Assembly (NCBI GenBank): GCA_023429985.1
Contig: JAEZCV010000043.1
Coordinates: forward strand, 1 to 36,094
Origin: Bacteroidota bacterium
GTDB lineage: Bacteria > Bacteroidota > Bacteroidia > Chitinophagales > Chitinophagaceae
Reading direction: 5' to 3'
Length of the DNA: 36,094 nucleotides
Part shown: positions 26,244-33,881 of the stretch, one piece after another
Numbering within the stretch: position 1 is the stretch's first letter
Layout: each line of letters begins with the position of its first letter
The notes under the pieces: generated by a model
What the model saw: the letters and a program-made list of their open reading frames with translations, nothing else
What the model was told of the DNA's origin: nothing
Database searches by the model: none
Translations under genes and position numbers: made by a program

Positions 26244-26545
26244 GGTTCTTATGATTTAGAACAAATGTAGGAAAGTTGGTGGAACCGGTAGTGGCGGAGG
26301 TAACTTGGGCCTGGAGTTTAGGTGTTTAGGAATTACATTAGGATGATTAACAGCAAAGGGCTCTAAGAATGCGCAAAGGAAGCGCAAAGGAGCGTATAGG
26401 CGCCATCTTCCGCAGGCAGGTTTAGTAAATCACGAATTGAGGATCCAGGATAATTTTAATTTTCGTTCATCCCTGTGTGTTTCCATAGGTCTCTTTTGCA
26501 GTTAAGCTTAATGATCTCACCTAAAGTAAATAAAAGAGAAATTAT
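26244..26545. other. Repeat-containing intergenic region
   Basis: About 300 bases with no supported frame. It holds the promoter of the DUF2911 gene, two YGTTTAGG-type units (26316-26330), a degraded GCGCAAAGGA repeat (about 26355-26400) and half of the CCTGCC palindrome (26411-26420). No clear terminator for the symporter gene was found. Confidence 0.65.
26262..26269 (-). promoter_or_regulatory. -7 promoter element TACATTTG
   Basis: On the minus strand TACATTTG matches TAnnTTTG exactly and sits 18 bases before the ATG at 26243, giving a predicted leader near 12 bases. The -33 region is weak. Confidence 0.55.
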
Positions 26546-28324
26546 CTACCTCCTTATCATATTCTTAACCATCTGCAGCAACCAGGCAACAATTACAACA
26601 CCCAAAGCACCAATAACATTCAGCCATAAGAATCCAATGGTGGAAGCACTGTTTAAAAAATTATAAACAGGTGTTGGTGTTATGCTTACCAGTCCAGGGA
26701 GCTTTGATGTTAGCCATGGCCAGATGGTAGATATGATGATATAGAATTCAACAAGCACCGCACCCCAGAAAATGGCATTCCCTTTTACATGCTTCATGTA
26801 AAATGCCACAAGGAATATTCCCAGAATAACACCATAGAACAATGAGCCCAGAACATTCACCGCTTCAATAAGACTTTGAGCCACCTGTCCGGCAAACTGC
26901 GCTACCACAATGCAAAACAATCCCCAGGCAAGTGTATACCATTTTGATATTTTGTATTCATCCATCGGTTTGTCATTATTCCTGAACCGCTGATGAAAAT
27001 CAACCACTGTACTTGCCGCCAGTGAATTTAAAGCAGCAGCAATAGAGCCCCATGCTGCTAAAAATATAATGGCCACTAGCAATCCTTTCAATCCTGAAGG
27101 CAGGTATTCCTTTACAAATGAAAGAAAGACATAATTGGTATCATTGGTATCCCTGCTGCTCACCTGCACGCTGATCTTTTTGAAATCACTCCTGTACTCT
27201 TCTGATTGTTGTTGCAATTGCCTGATGCTATCGGTAAGTGAAATTTCCCTTGCCTCATCCCCTTTTCCCAAAATACCCGTGTATTCAAAAACCATATTGG
27301 TTTTCATGGCATTCACCGAATCCATTTTAGATTGCAGTACACCTACAGAATCTTTCATGGAAGATGTTGCTACCTCGCTCACCAGTGCACTGTTAAACGA
27401 CAAGGGCGCATTGTTGAACTGGTAGAAAGAAAAAACAAGAACGCCTATCAGCAGAATAAAGAACTGCATGGGAATTTTAACCAGTCCGTTCATTAATAAT
27501 CCTAACCTGCTTTCGCGGTTGTTCTGTGCCGTAAGATATCTTCCCACCTGCGACTGGTCGGTACCGAAATAGGAAAGTGCTAAAAAGAAACCGCCAATAA
27601 TTCCACTCCAGATATTATACCTGTCCTTCCAGTTAAACCCATCTTCTGTTTGTCCGCCTGTAATTACATTCAGCTTGCCCAGCTTCCCTCCCACCTCCAG
27701 TGCATCGGTAAATCCAACCCCCGGCGGCAAAAGTTTTACTGCAGTATATGCCGCTAGAAACATCGCTGCAAAAATGATCACCAACTGCACCTGCTGCGTG
27801 TAGGCAACTGCTCTTGCACCTCCGCTTACAGTGTAAATTATAAGCAGTCCGCCCATTAATATATTGGTATAAAAGATCTCCCATCCAAACAGGGAAGAAA
27901 AGATAAGGGATGGTGCATAAATGGAAATGCCTGTAGATAATCCGCGTTGCAGGAGAAACAAGAATGATGTAAAAGTGCGTGTTTTATTATCAAACCTCTT
28001 TTCAAGGAATTCGTATGCAGTTACAACTTTTAATTTGTTGAAAATGGGAACAAAGGTTACACAAATCACTACCATGGCCAGTGGTAATCCAAAATAATAT
28101 TGCACGAAACGCATTCCATCGGCATAGGCCTGTCCGGGCCCAGATAAGAATGTAATTGCACTGGCCTGTGTGCCCATGATGCTTAAGAGCACAAGATACC
28201 AGGGCAAACTTCGGTTGGAAAGAAAATAACCTTCAATGTTTTTGGAAGCACGGCTCCTGTATAAACCATAAATGATAATTCCTGAAAGAAGTACTGCAAT
28301 TACAATCCAGTCTAAACTATTCAT
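26546..28324 (-). CDS. Sodium:solute symporter (SSS family)
   Basis: 592 residues from ATG at 28324 (MNSLDWIVIAVLLSGIIIYG); an in-frame ATG at 28405 adds an unlikely hydrophilic leader. About 13-14 membrane helices are predicted. Family signatures include SKNIEGYFLSNRSLPWYLVLLSIMGTQASAITFLSGPG (helix 2 region, sodium-site serines), QVQLVIIFAAMF and YFGTDQSQVGRYLTAQN. An unusually long hydrophilic loop of about 90 residues, rich in Ser, Asp and Gln, sits between helices at about residues 320-410. It should couple sodium entry to uptake of a small organic solute across the inner membrane. Its neighbours (a PIG-L deacetylase, an M14 peptidase) suggest an amino sugar, sialic-acid-like or peptide-derived substrate, but this is inference. 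Confidence 0.93.
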   Translation of the reverse strand: MNSLDWIVIAVLLSGIIIYGLYRSRASKNIEGYFLSNRSLPWYLVLLSIMGTQASAITFLSGPGQAYADGMRFVQYYFGLPLAMVVICVTFVPIFNKLKVVTAYEFLEKRFDNKTRTFTSFLFLLQRGLSTGISIYAPSLIFSSLFGWEIFYTNILMGGLLIIYTVSGGARAVAYTQQVQLVIIFAAMFLAAYTAVKLLPPGVGFTDALEVGGKLGKLNVITGGQTEDGFNWKDRYNIWSGIIGGFFLALSYFGTDQSQVGRYLTAQNNRESRLGLLMNGLVKIPMQFFILLIGVLVFSFYQFNNAPLSFNSALVSEVATSSMKDSVGVLQSKMDSVNAMKTNMVFEYTGILGKGDEAREISLTDSIRQLQQQSEEYRSDFKKISVQVSSRDTNDTNYVFLSFVKEYLPSGLKGLLVAIIFLAAWGSIAAALNSLAASTVVDFHQRFRNNDKPMDEYKISKWYTLAWGLFCIVVAQFAGQVAQSLIEAVNVLGSLFYGVILGIFLVAFYMKHVKGNAIFWGAVLVEFYIIISTIWPWLTSKLPGLVSITPTPVYNFLNSASTIGFLWLNVIGALGVVIVAWLLQMVKNMIRR

Positions 28325-28484
28325 GAATAGGATTTGGTAAAGAAGTAAAACAATACGATCTGCAATACCAGGAACAGGATCACCATAATATACCATGCCG
28401 TCCATGAACGGAAGAGGGGTGGCTGGTTATTATTTTTCGGTTTATTATTCAATGCAGTTGAAATTATTAAATTTTATTTTGCAT

Positions 28485-28643
28485 TTATCTTCTAAGCATA
28501 CTGGAACTGAATAGCCCTAACAGAATTCCTATGATCAAACCAAAATGCACACGTTTTATAAAAATACCAATGATCAGTCCAACGGCTATCGCCAGTCCCC
28601 ACGCAAGAGAAGCTCTTTTACTGTCAGGTTTTTTTTCCGTCAT
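28485..28643 (-). CDS. 52-residue membrane protein with two helices
   Basis: ATG at 28643, TAA at 28485. The product starts MTEKKPDSKRASLAWGLAIA and contains two hydrophobic stretches (about residues 11-29 and 33-47) joined by a basic turn (IKRVHFG). It ends SSSMLRR. It lies 19 bases after the PIG-L stop and 160 bases before the symporter start, all on the same strand, so it is likely part of that operon. Charge placement suggests a helical hairpin in the inner membrane. No family is recognised. Confidence 0.7.
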   Translation of the reverse strand: MTEKKPDSKRASLAWGLAIAVGLIIGIFIKRVHFGLIIGILLGLFSSSMLRR

Positions 28644-28662
28644 AATCCAGTTTTAAACTCAG

Positions 28663-31122
28663 TTATTTTCCCTTTTGATTCAATCCAATAAGGTTTGCCA
28701 TTAATTTATAAGCTCCAGGTACTCCTGAAGGCAGCTGCCTGAAAAATACAATTCCTGTATAAGTAAAAAATCCTTTTCCGTATTGAGCTGTTATCAGGCT
28801 ACCGTCATCGGCTTTTTCTCCAGGATCATTCATGCGGATTAATGGCTTGAAAGCAGCATCGAAACTGCCGGCATGGTAAACACTTCTTTCCTGCACCCAG
28901 CCATCAAAATCTTCCTTAACAATTTTATTGGGATAAATAAACACCTGGTGAGCCGGGTCAAGTAAAAATACCGGAGCCGATTCAACCGAAACCCTGGTTC
29001 TGCTGATATTAAAGTTATAAGGACCGATTTTAGCGCGCACCGGGCCAATCTGGTTGCTGGTATTGTATTGAACGATCATGTTGCCTCCGTTCTTTACATA
29101 TTCCATTAATTTATCGTGATAATTATTCAACCATTCATTAGTGTTGTAGGCACGCACTCCGGTAATGATGGCATCAAACTGCTGCAAATTGTTATTGGAA
29201 AGTTCTTTTTCTCCCATCAATACCACTTCATAACCCATTTGCATTAAAGCCTCGGGAACTTTATCACCTGCACCTGTTATGTAGCCAATTTTCTTACCCA
29301 CAGTTTTAAGATCCATTACGATGTAATCCTGCTTTGCAGGCATAAAATACCTGATCGAGGGAATGTGATCGTATTCTATTTGTTTGTAAGTATATGCTTT
29401 GGCGGAATTTGATGTTGAATATTTCTTATCAAAAATTGCAGGTCCTGCAATTTCATTCTGGCTTGAAACAATATCGAAAACAGCGTGATAATTTCCACGA
29501 TAGTTTTTTGGTATTGCACCTGTTTTTACAATGCTGTTATTACCCGAATAGATCACCAGTGAATCCATTCGTCTGTGGGTTACATAATCAAACGACTGGT
29601 ACATATTACCGGTTTCTTTAAATACCTGGGCTTGTCCGGATGTTTGAATGGTAAATGGAGGAATCACTGCAAATGGCTGGTAAACTTCACCACGAACCGG
29701 ATCTGTATATTTATAACGAAGCGGTTTTTGAATGGTTATTGGTTTACCTTCTATTATCAATTGAAAAGAAACCTCCAGGGCCGGATCAACATCTGGCTGA
29801 CCGATCTTATTCTGATCGCTCACATTAAAAGATCCGGCATCCATCGGCAGTTCCAGCCAATAGGGCTGGGTGATGGGAAAGTCATCATCTATAAAAATAG
29901 TAGGCTGGAAAACCTGGTTTACATTTTTTTTCAATACTACATCCGAAGTTGTACTGAAGCCAGGTAAATGGATAGCATCGAGGATTACATCAATACCGCT
30001 GCGGTTGTTGAGCATCACATTAAGTTTTACTGAATCGCCTGTTGCAACAGTGGGCTGGCTGGTATACGCATCGAGCCATATTCCCGAGGCCATTTCAATG
30101 AGCTGCACAACTTCTTTCATTTTCTGGCTGGCCCAGTATCCCTCTTCCATTTTTTGCAGTGCATTGTAAATGTTTACCAGTTGCGCGACAGATTTATGCG
30201 GCGCTTTAAAATCATAATCATCAATAGCTCTTTTTATCAGTGAAGCAACCTGTGTACCTCCTTTTACCTTACTCCATCCTGTGTTCAGGTCTTCAAAAAG
30301 ATCATTTTTCGGTTGTGTGCCACCGGTAGTTTTAAAATATTCCATGGCTTCTCCCCTGTTCCTGGCTACACCAAATCCCTGGCTTTTATGCTGGCTCCTG
30401 CTGTCGGAAGCTATTTCGCCATAGCTTTTTCCTATCAGTGAATTAAATGCACCCACTTCAGTTCCAATGGCATCGGCGGGCGGCCTGCTGTTATTCCAGT
30501 TAAAGCTGTTCCAGGCAATTCTTTTTGCCTGCCATGGTTCAACATATTTTAATTGCTCGGGAAATTTTCTGGCATCGGCAGCAGCGGTAAAGGCTTCATT
30601 GGCAAGAATGGCTGAAGCAGTGTGATGACCATGCCCGCCCTCGCCTGTAACTGGGAAACGTGTAACAATAACATCGGGTTGAAATTTACGAATGACCCAG
30701 ACCATATCTGCGAGTATCTTTTCTTTATTCCATTTCTCCAGGGTTTCTTCGGGGTTCTTGGAATAACCAAAATCAAAAGCGCGCGTAAAGAATTGTTCTG
30801 CTCCATCGATTCTTCTTGCTGCCAAAAGTTCCTGAGTTCTTATCAAGCCAAGGTCAACGCCCTGCTCATCGCCAATAAGGTTTTGCCCGCCATCGCCCCT
30901 GGTAACAGATAAATATCCTGTTCGGTATAATTTTTCGCTGGAATAATAGGACAGCAGTCTGGTGTTTTCATCATCTGGATGTGCGGCCACATATAAAACA
31001 GATCCCAGCACTTCCAGCTTTTTCAACTTTTGAAAGATGTCGGAAGAACTGTAATAAACCTGTGATGATGCCAACTGACAATAAACAAATGCAATTAATA
31101 CTAAAAGAAACTTCTTCATCAT
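28663..31122 (-). CDS. Secreted PIG-L (LmbE) family deacetylase with glutamine-amidotransferase-like C-terminal domain
   Basis: 819 residues with signal peptide (MMKKFLLVLIAFVYCQLASS); start may be either of two adjacent ATGs. The PIG-L domain covers residues about 38-300. Its zinc and catalytic residues are visible: H48, D50, D51 in AAHPDDEN, and H163, H165, H166 in GGHGHHTAS. The family removes N-acetyl groups from GlcNAc-type sugars and related conjugates. The middle region (about 350-550) is beta-rich. The last 220 residues resemble a class I glutamine-amidotransferase-like fold (KKIGYITGAGDKVPEAL, YEVVLM, FDAIITGVRAYNTNEWL, YVKNGGNMIVQYN, then YGKGFFTYTGIVFFRQLPSG). I see no catalytic Cys there. 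The protein should work in the periplasm or at the surface. It is flanked by an M14 peptidase and a symporter on the same strand. Confidence 0.92.
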   Translation of the reverse strand: MMKKFLLVLIAFVYCQLASSQVYYSSSDIFQKLKKLEVLGSVLYVAAHPDDENTRLLSYYSSEKLYRTGYLSVTRGDGGQNLIGDEQGVDLGLIRTQELLAARRIDGAEQFFTRAFDFGYSKNPEETLEKWNKEKILADMVWVIRKFQPDVIVTRFPVTGEGGHGHHTASAILANEAFTAAADARKFPEQLKYVEPWQAKRIAWNSFNWNNSRPPADAIGTEVGAFNSLIGKSYGEIASDSRSQHKSQGFGVARNRGEAMEYFKTTGGTQPKNDLFEDLNTGWSKVKGGTQVASLIKRAIDDYDFKAPHKSVAQLVNIYNALQKMEEGYWASQKMKEVVQLIEMASGIWLDAYTSQPTVATGDSVKLNVMLNNRSGIDVILDAIHLPGFSTTSDVVLKKNVNQVFQPTIFIDDDFPITQPYWLELPMDAGSFNVSDQNKIGQPDVDPALEVSFQLIIEGKPITIQKPLRYKYTDPVRGEVYQPFAVIPPFTIQTSGQAQVFKETGNMYQSFDYVTHRRMDSLVIYSGNNSIVKTGAIPKNYRGNYHAVFDIVSSQNEIAGPAIFDKKYSTSNSAKAYTYKQIEYDHIPSIRYFMPAKQDYIVMDLKTVGKKIGYITGAGDKVPEALMQMGYEVVLMGEKELSNNNLQQFDAIITGVRAYNTNEWLNNYHDKLMEYVKNGGNMIVQYNTSNQIGPVRAKIGPYNFNISRTRVSVESAPVFLLDPAHQVFIYPNKIVKEDFDGWVQERSVYHAGSFDAAFKPLIRMNDPGEKADDGSLITAQYGKGFFTYTGIVFFRQLPSGVPGAYKLMANLIGLNQKGK

Positions 31123-31136
31123 TTATTCAAATAAAA

Positions 31137-31157
31137 AAGGGTGATGCGTTCACCCTT
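31137..31157 (-). terminator. Intrinsic terminator after the M14 peptidase gene
   Basis: AAGGGTGA, loop, TCACCCTT is an 8-bp stem followed on the minus strand by a run of T (31133-31138). It starts 18 bases after the M14 stop codon and lies just before the PIG-L start, so PIG-L may need its own promoter or readthrough. Confidence 0.75.
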
Positions 31158-31175
31158 AACATTTATTATAAAAAA

Positions 31176-33683
31176 TTATTGCCCTACCATGAAAACTGCG
31201 TTCGAAAACATCAGTTTACCGTTTTGCCAGAAACTTCTGAACAACACATTGTCGGTAAAATAAGTAATTGTTCCCCTGCCTATTTCCTGAACCCCAAAAA
31301 GCAATCCATCCTGCAGGCGCGACTGTAACCTTGAACCTACATATCCCGCCACCTGGTTGTCTTTTTTTATTACACCAACATTCCATCCACCATTCTTAAT
31401 AAATTCATAAATGGCATCATCACTTTTTAGTGAATAGTAATAATTGGGGTACCCATATGCCAGCGGATGCGTGTTATCCAGTTCAACTTTAAAAATTGAA
31501 CCGGGTGTAACATCTGGCAGAAATTCTCTTTCCCTGTTTTCATATGTTTTTAAAGCATCGTAACTGCTGCCTGTATCCACAACATCATCTTTCTTCGACT
31601 TAATGCTCCAGTCGAGTTTAGAAAATTGTGCAACAGCTCTTTCCAATGCAATTACATCACCGCCGCTGCTGATCCAGTTTCGGAAACTTTCTGCAGATGC
31701 TTTATCATTCAGGAACCTGTAATTACCTGATGGCAGAATTACCAGGTCGTAATCATTCCAATGAATATTCGCAGCATTATTATTATTAATAAGGGTTACA
31801 GGATAATCCAGTTCCTGGTCGAAGAAATGCCAGATCTCTCCTGCGCTTCCTGCTGATACACCTTCACCCGTTATTAAAGCAATTTTCTTCTTCCTTAATG
31901 TTCTTATACGATCACTCCCAAAATCAAATCCCATATCAACCATGCCCGATTGCACTGTGGCTAAATCAACGCCATGCTCATTGGCAAGTGCCCTAACCCT
32001 GTTCCAAAGGTCATCTACCTGCATATTACCATTGCGCATGATCACTACCGATCCACGTGCGAACTGCTGTCCGTTTGATTCAAAAGGAGCATCTGTAAGT
32101 CTTAACCTTATACCCTGTTGTAACAATTGCCCGGTAAGTTTTGCTGCATTCACTCCATTCCAACGTATTACATAAGCATAAGGCTCTGTTACCGGATTAT
32201 TTACCTGTGCGGAAGTTAGCTTTGCCGAAGCATCAAGTTTCTGAACTGTTGCATAGGCTTTTAATCCGTATGCGTAAGGCAATGACCATGCAGTAATATC
32301 GTAAGTAAATGAATCAGCAAGTACTGATGTTGGTTCAAACAACACTTTTACGAGTGCACTTTTTGGCTGAATGGCAGGGATGATGATATCGGAAGATGAA
32401 ATACTGAAGTTCTCCTCTCTTCCCGAATCATAATTATATCCTTTTGCATTTCCCTGCCTTCCGCTTCCGTATTTTATTTTGTTTTTATCCAGAAGTTCCA
32501 GCAATGCTTTGATTTCAGGTGCATCGGCCTGCTGGTATTTTATAACATAGGATTTATAATTTCCTATGCCGGCATTATTGGCATCATTAAAATATTTTTG
32601 AAATTCACTTACCAGTTTAGCGGCATTTTTAGATGAAGTTTCTATCGTGCTCATGGTAGTGGCAAGATGATGCGCAATCCTGTCTGTAAGTGTTAACGTA
32701 TCTCCATCGGGAAGTGCAATTCCAAGTCCCCCCATTCCGTGGCCTGCCTGTTCATAGGTCATGCCAATTGAACCGCTGTAAATCGGGTAGGTATCACCGT
32801 AAGAAGGGTAAAACAGATCGAAGTACTGTCGTGTAAAATAAAGCCATCCTTCTTCATCAAATATCCTTGCATGGTTGCGGCCTATGGTAGTTTGAAAATC
32901 GCGCTGCCAGCGGGTGATCACTTCATGGTAAGGTTCTGCGGCGGGTGCAAAATAATAAGGTGCATCGTAATACTGTTCATGAAAATCAACATGCACATGT
33001 GGCATCCACTCGTGGTAGAGTCTCATGCGTTGTTCCGACTCTATTTGTGTTTGCCATGCCCAGTCGCGGTTGAGATCGAAATTATAATGATTGGTTCTAC
33101 CATTGGGCCAGGGTTCATAACGCTCTCTGGCGTCCATTGAAGCATTATAATCTTTTCCAACAACAGAATTATACCAGTTCACATACCTGTCGCGGCCATC
33201 GGGATTTAAGCAGGGATCAATAATAATAACGGAATTCTGCAACCATTGATTAGCATTATTACCGGATGCACTTACCAGGTCATAGATTGCCTGCATGGAC
33301 ACTTCTGATGAAGAAGCCTCATTGCCATGAACATTGTAGCTTAACCAAATAATGGCAGGAGCATTTTGAACCTGGCCATTGCCGTTAAGCATTCCGGCCA
33401 TTCTTAAATTATTCTGGCGGATATTTTCAAGGTTGGAAATATTGGCAGGAGAGGAAACATAAGCCACCATAAGAGGGCGGCCCTCATAAGTTTCACCATA
33501 ATCCTGCAACTTCACTTTAGATGAAGCATTGCTGGCAACGTGCTTAAAATAATCAACAATTTTCCAATGCGGGGTAAAGCGTTCTCCTGTTTTATATCCT
33601 AAAAATTCTTCCGGTGATTGCAGCTGGCCAAAACCTGTTTTTAATAAGAACAGGCCTACCAGCAAACAAAAAATTCTTCTCAT
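31176..33683 (-). CDS. Secreted M14-family zinc carboxypeptidase with glutamine-amidotransferase-like C-terminal domain
   Basis: 835 residues from ATG at 33683, where MRRIFCLLVGLFLLKTGFGQ forms a signal peptide; an ATG six codons upstream is less likely. The M14 domain covers residues about 35-360. Zinc ligands are H119 and E122 (NVHGNEAS) and H235 (VDFHEQ), the catalytic Glu is likely E311 (MTYEQAGHG), and R206 (NRDW) is the likely substrate Arg. The C-terminal 230 residues resemble the same glutamine-amidotransferase-like fold as the neighbouring PIG-L protein (KKIALITGEGVSAGSAGEIWHF, YDLVILPSGNYR, ISSGGDVIALE, ending GRGTITYFTDNVLFRSFW). It should trim peptides or peptide conjugates in the periplasm. 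A structured element with a terminator sits 40-110 bases upstream. Confidence 0.93.
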   Translation of the reverse strand: MRRIFCLLVGLFLLKTGFGQLQSPEEFLGYKTGERFTPHWKIVDYFKHVASNASSKVKLQDYGETYEGRPLMVAYVSSPANISNLENIRQNNLRMAGMLNGNGQVQNAPAIIWLSYNVHGNEASSSEVSMQAIYDLVSASGNNANQWLQNSVIIIDPCLNPDGRDRYVNWYNSVVGKDYNASMDARERYEPWPNGRTNHYNFDLNRDWAWQTQIESEQRMRLYHEWMPHVHVDFHEQYYDAPYYFAPAAEPYHEVITRWQRDFQTTIGRNHARIFDEEGWLYFTRQYFDLFYPSYGDTYPIYSGSIGMTYEQAGHGMGGLGIALPDGDTLTLTDRIAHHLATTMSTIETSSKNAAKLVSEFQKYFNDANNAGIGNYKSYVIKYQQADAPEIKALLELLDKNKIKYGSGRQGNAKGYNYDSGREENFSISSSDIIIPAIQPKSALVKVLFEPTSVLADSFTYDITAWSLPYAYGLKAYATVQKLDASAKLTSAQVNNPVTEPYAYVIRWNGVNAAKLTGQLLQQGIRLRLTDAPFESNGQQFARGSVVIMRNGNMQVDDLWNRVRALANEHGVDLATVQSGMVDMGFDFGSDRIRTLRKKKIALITGEGVSAGSAGEIWHFFDQELDYPVTLINNNNAANIHWNDYDLVILPSGNYRFLNDKASAESFRNWISSGGDVIALERAVAQFSKLDWSIKSKKDDVVDTGSSYDALKTYENREREFLPDVTPGSIFKVELDNTHPLAYGYPNYYYSLKSDDAIYEFIKNGGWNVGVIKKDNQVAGYVGSRLQSRLQDGLLFGVQEIGRGTITYFTDNVLFRSFWQNGKLMFSNAVFMVGQ

Positions 33684-33723
33684 TCCTGAAATTTCGGGCA
33701 ATTTAGCAACTATTAGCGGGTTG

Positions 33724-33813
33724 AAAAAAGTCCCGCCGAAGCGGGACTATTGTCGTCAGAAGGTTTAGGTAGATCTGAATTTAGCCGACAATGATTTTTG
33801 GTAAGGGAGGACT
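33724..33813 (-). ncRNA. Structured RNA element ending in an intrinsic terminator: leader attenuator or small RNA
   Basis: On the minus strand, in order: a 7-bp helix (ATTGTCG with CGACAAT, 33792-33786 with 33755-33749), an inner 5-bp helix (TCAGA with TCTGA), then directly adjacent an 8-bp perfect hairpin AGTCCCGC-TTCG-GCGGGACT (33748-33729) followed by six T. The terminator is 40 bases before the M14 ATG and oriented toward it. AGTCC upstream (33813-33809) could pair with the terminator's GGACT arm as an antiterminator. The element may be a riboswitch-like attenuator of the M14 gene or a free small RNA. No known class is recognised. Confidence 0.5.
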
Positions 33814-33881
33814 AAGATATTTTCTTTATAGCAAAACTGCAAGCGACTTCACTAAATTGCATTACTAACACAGTAGCACAT

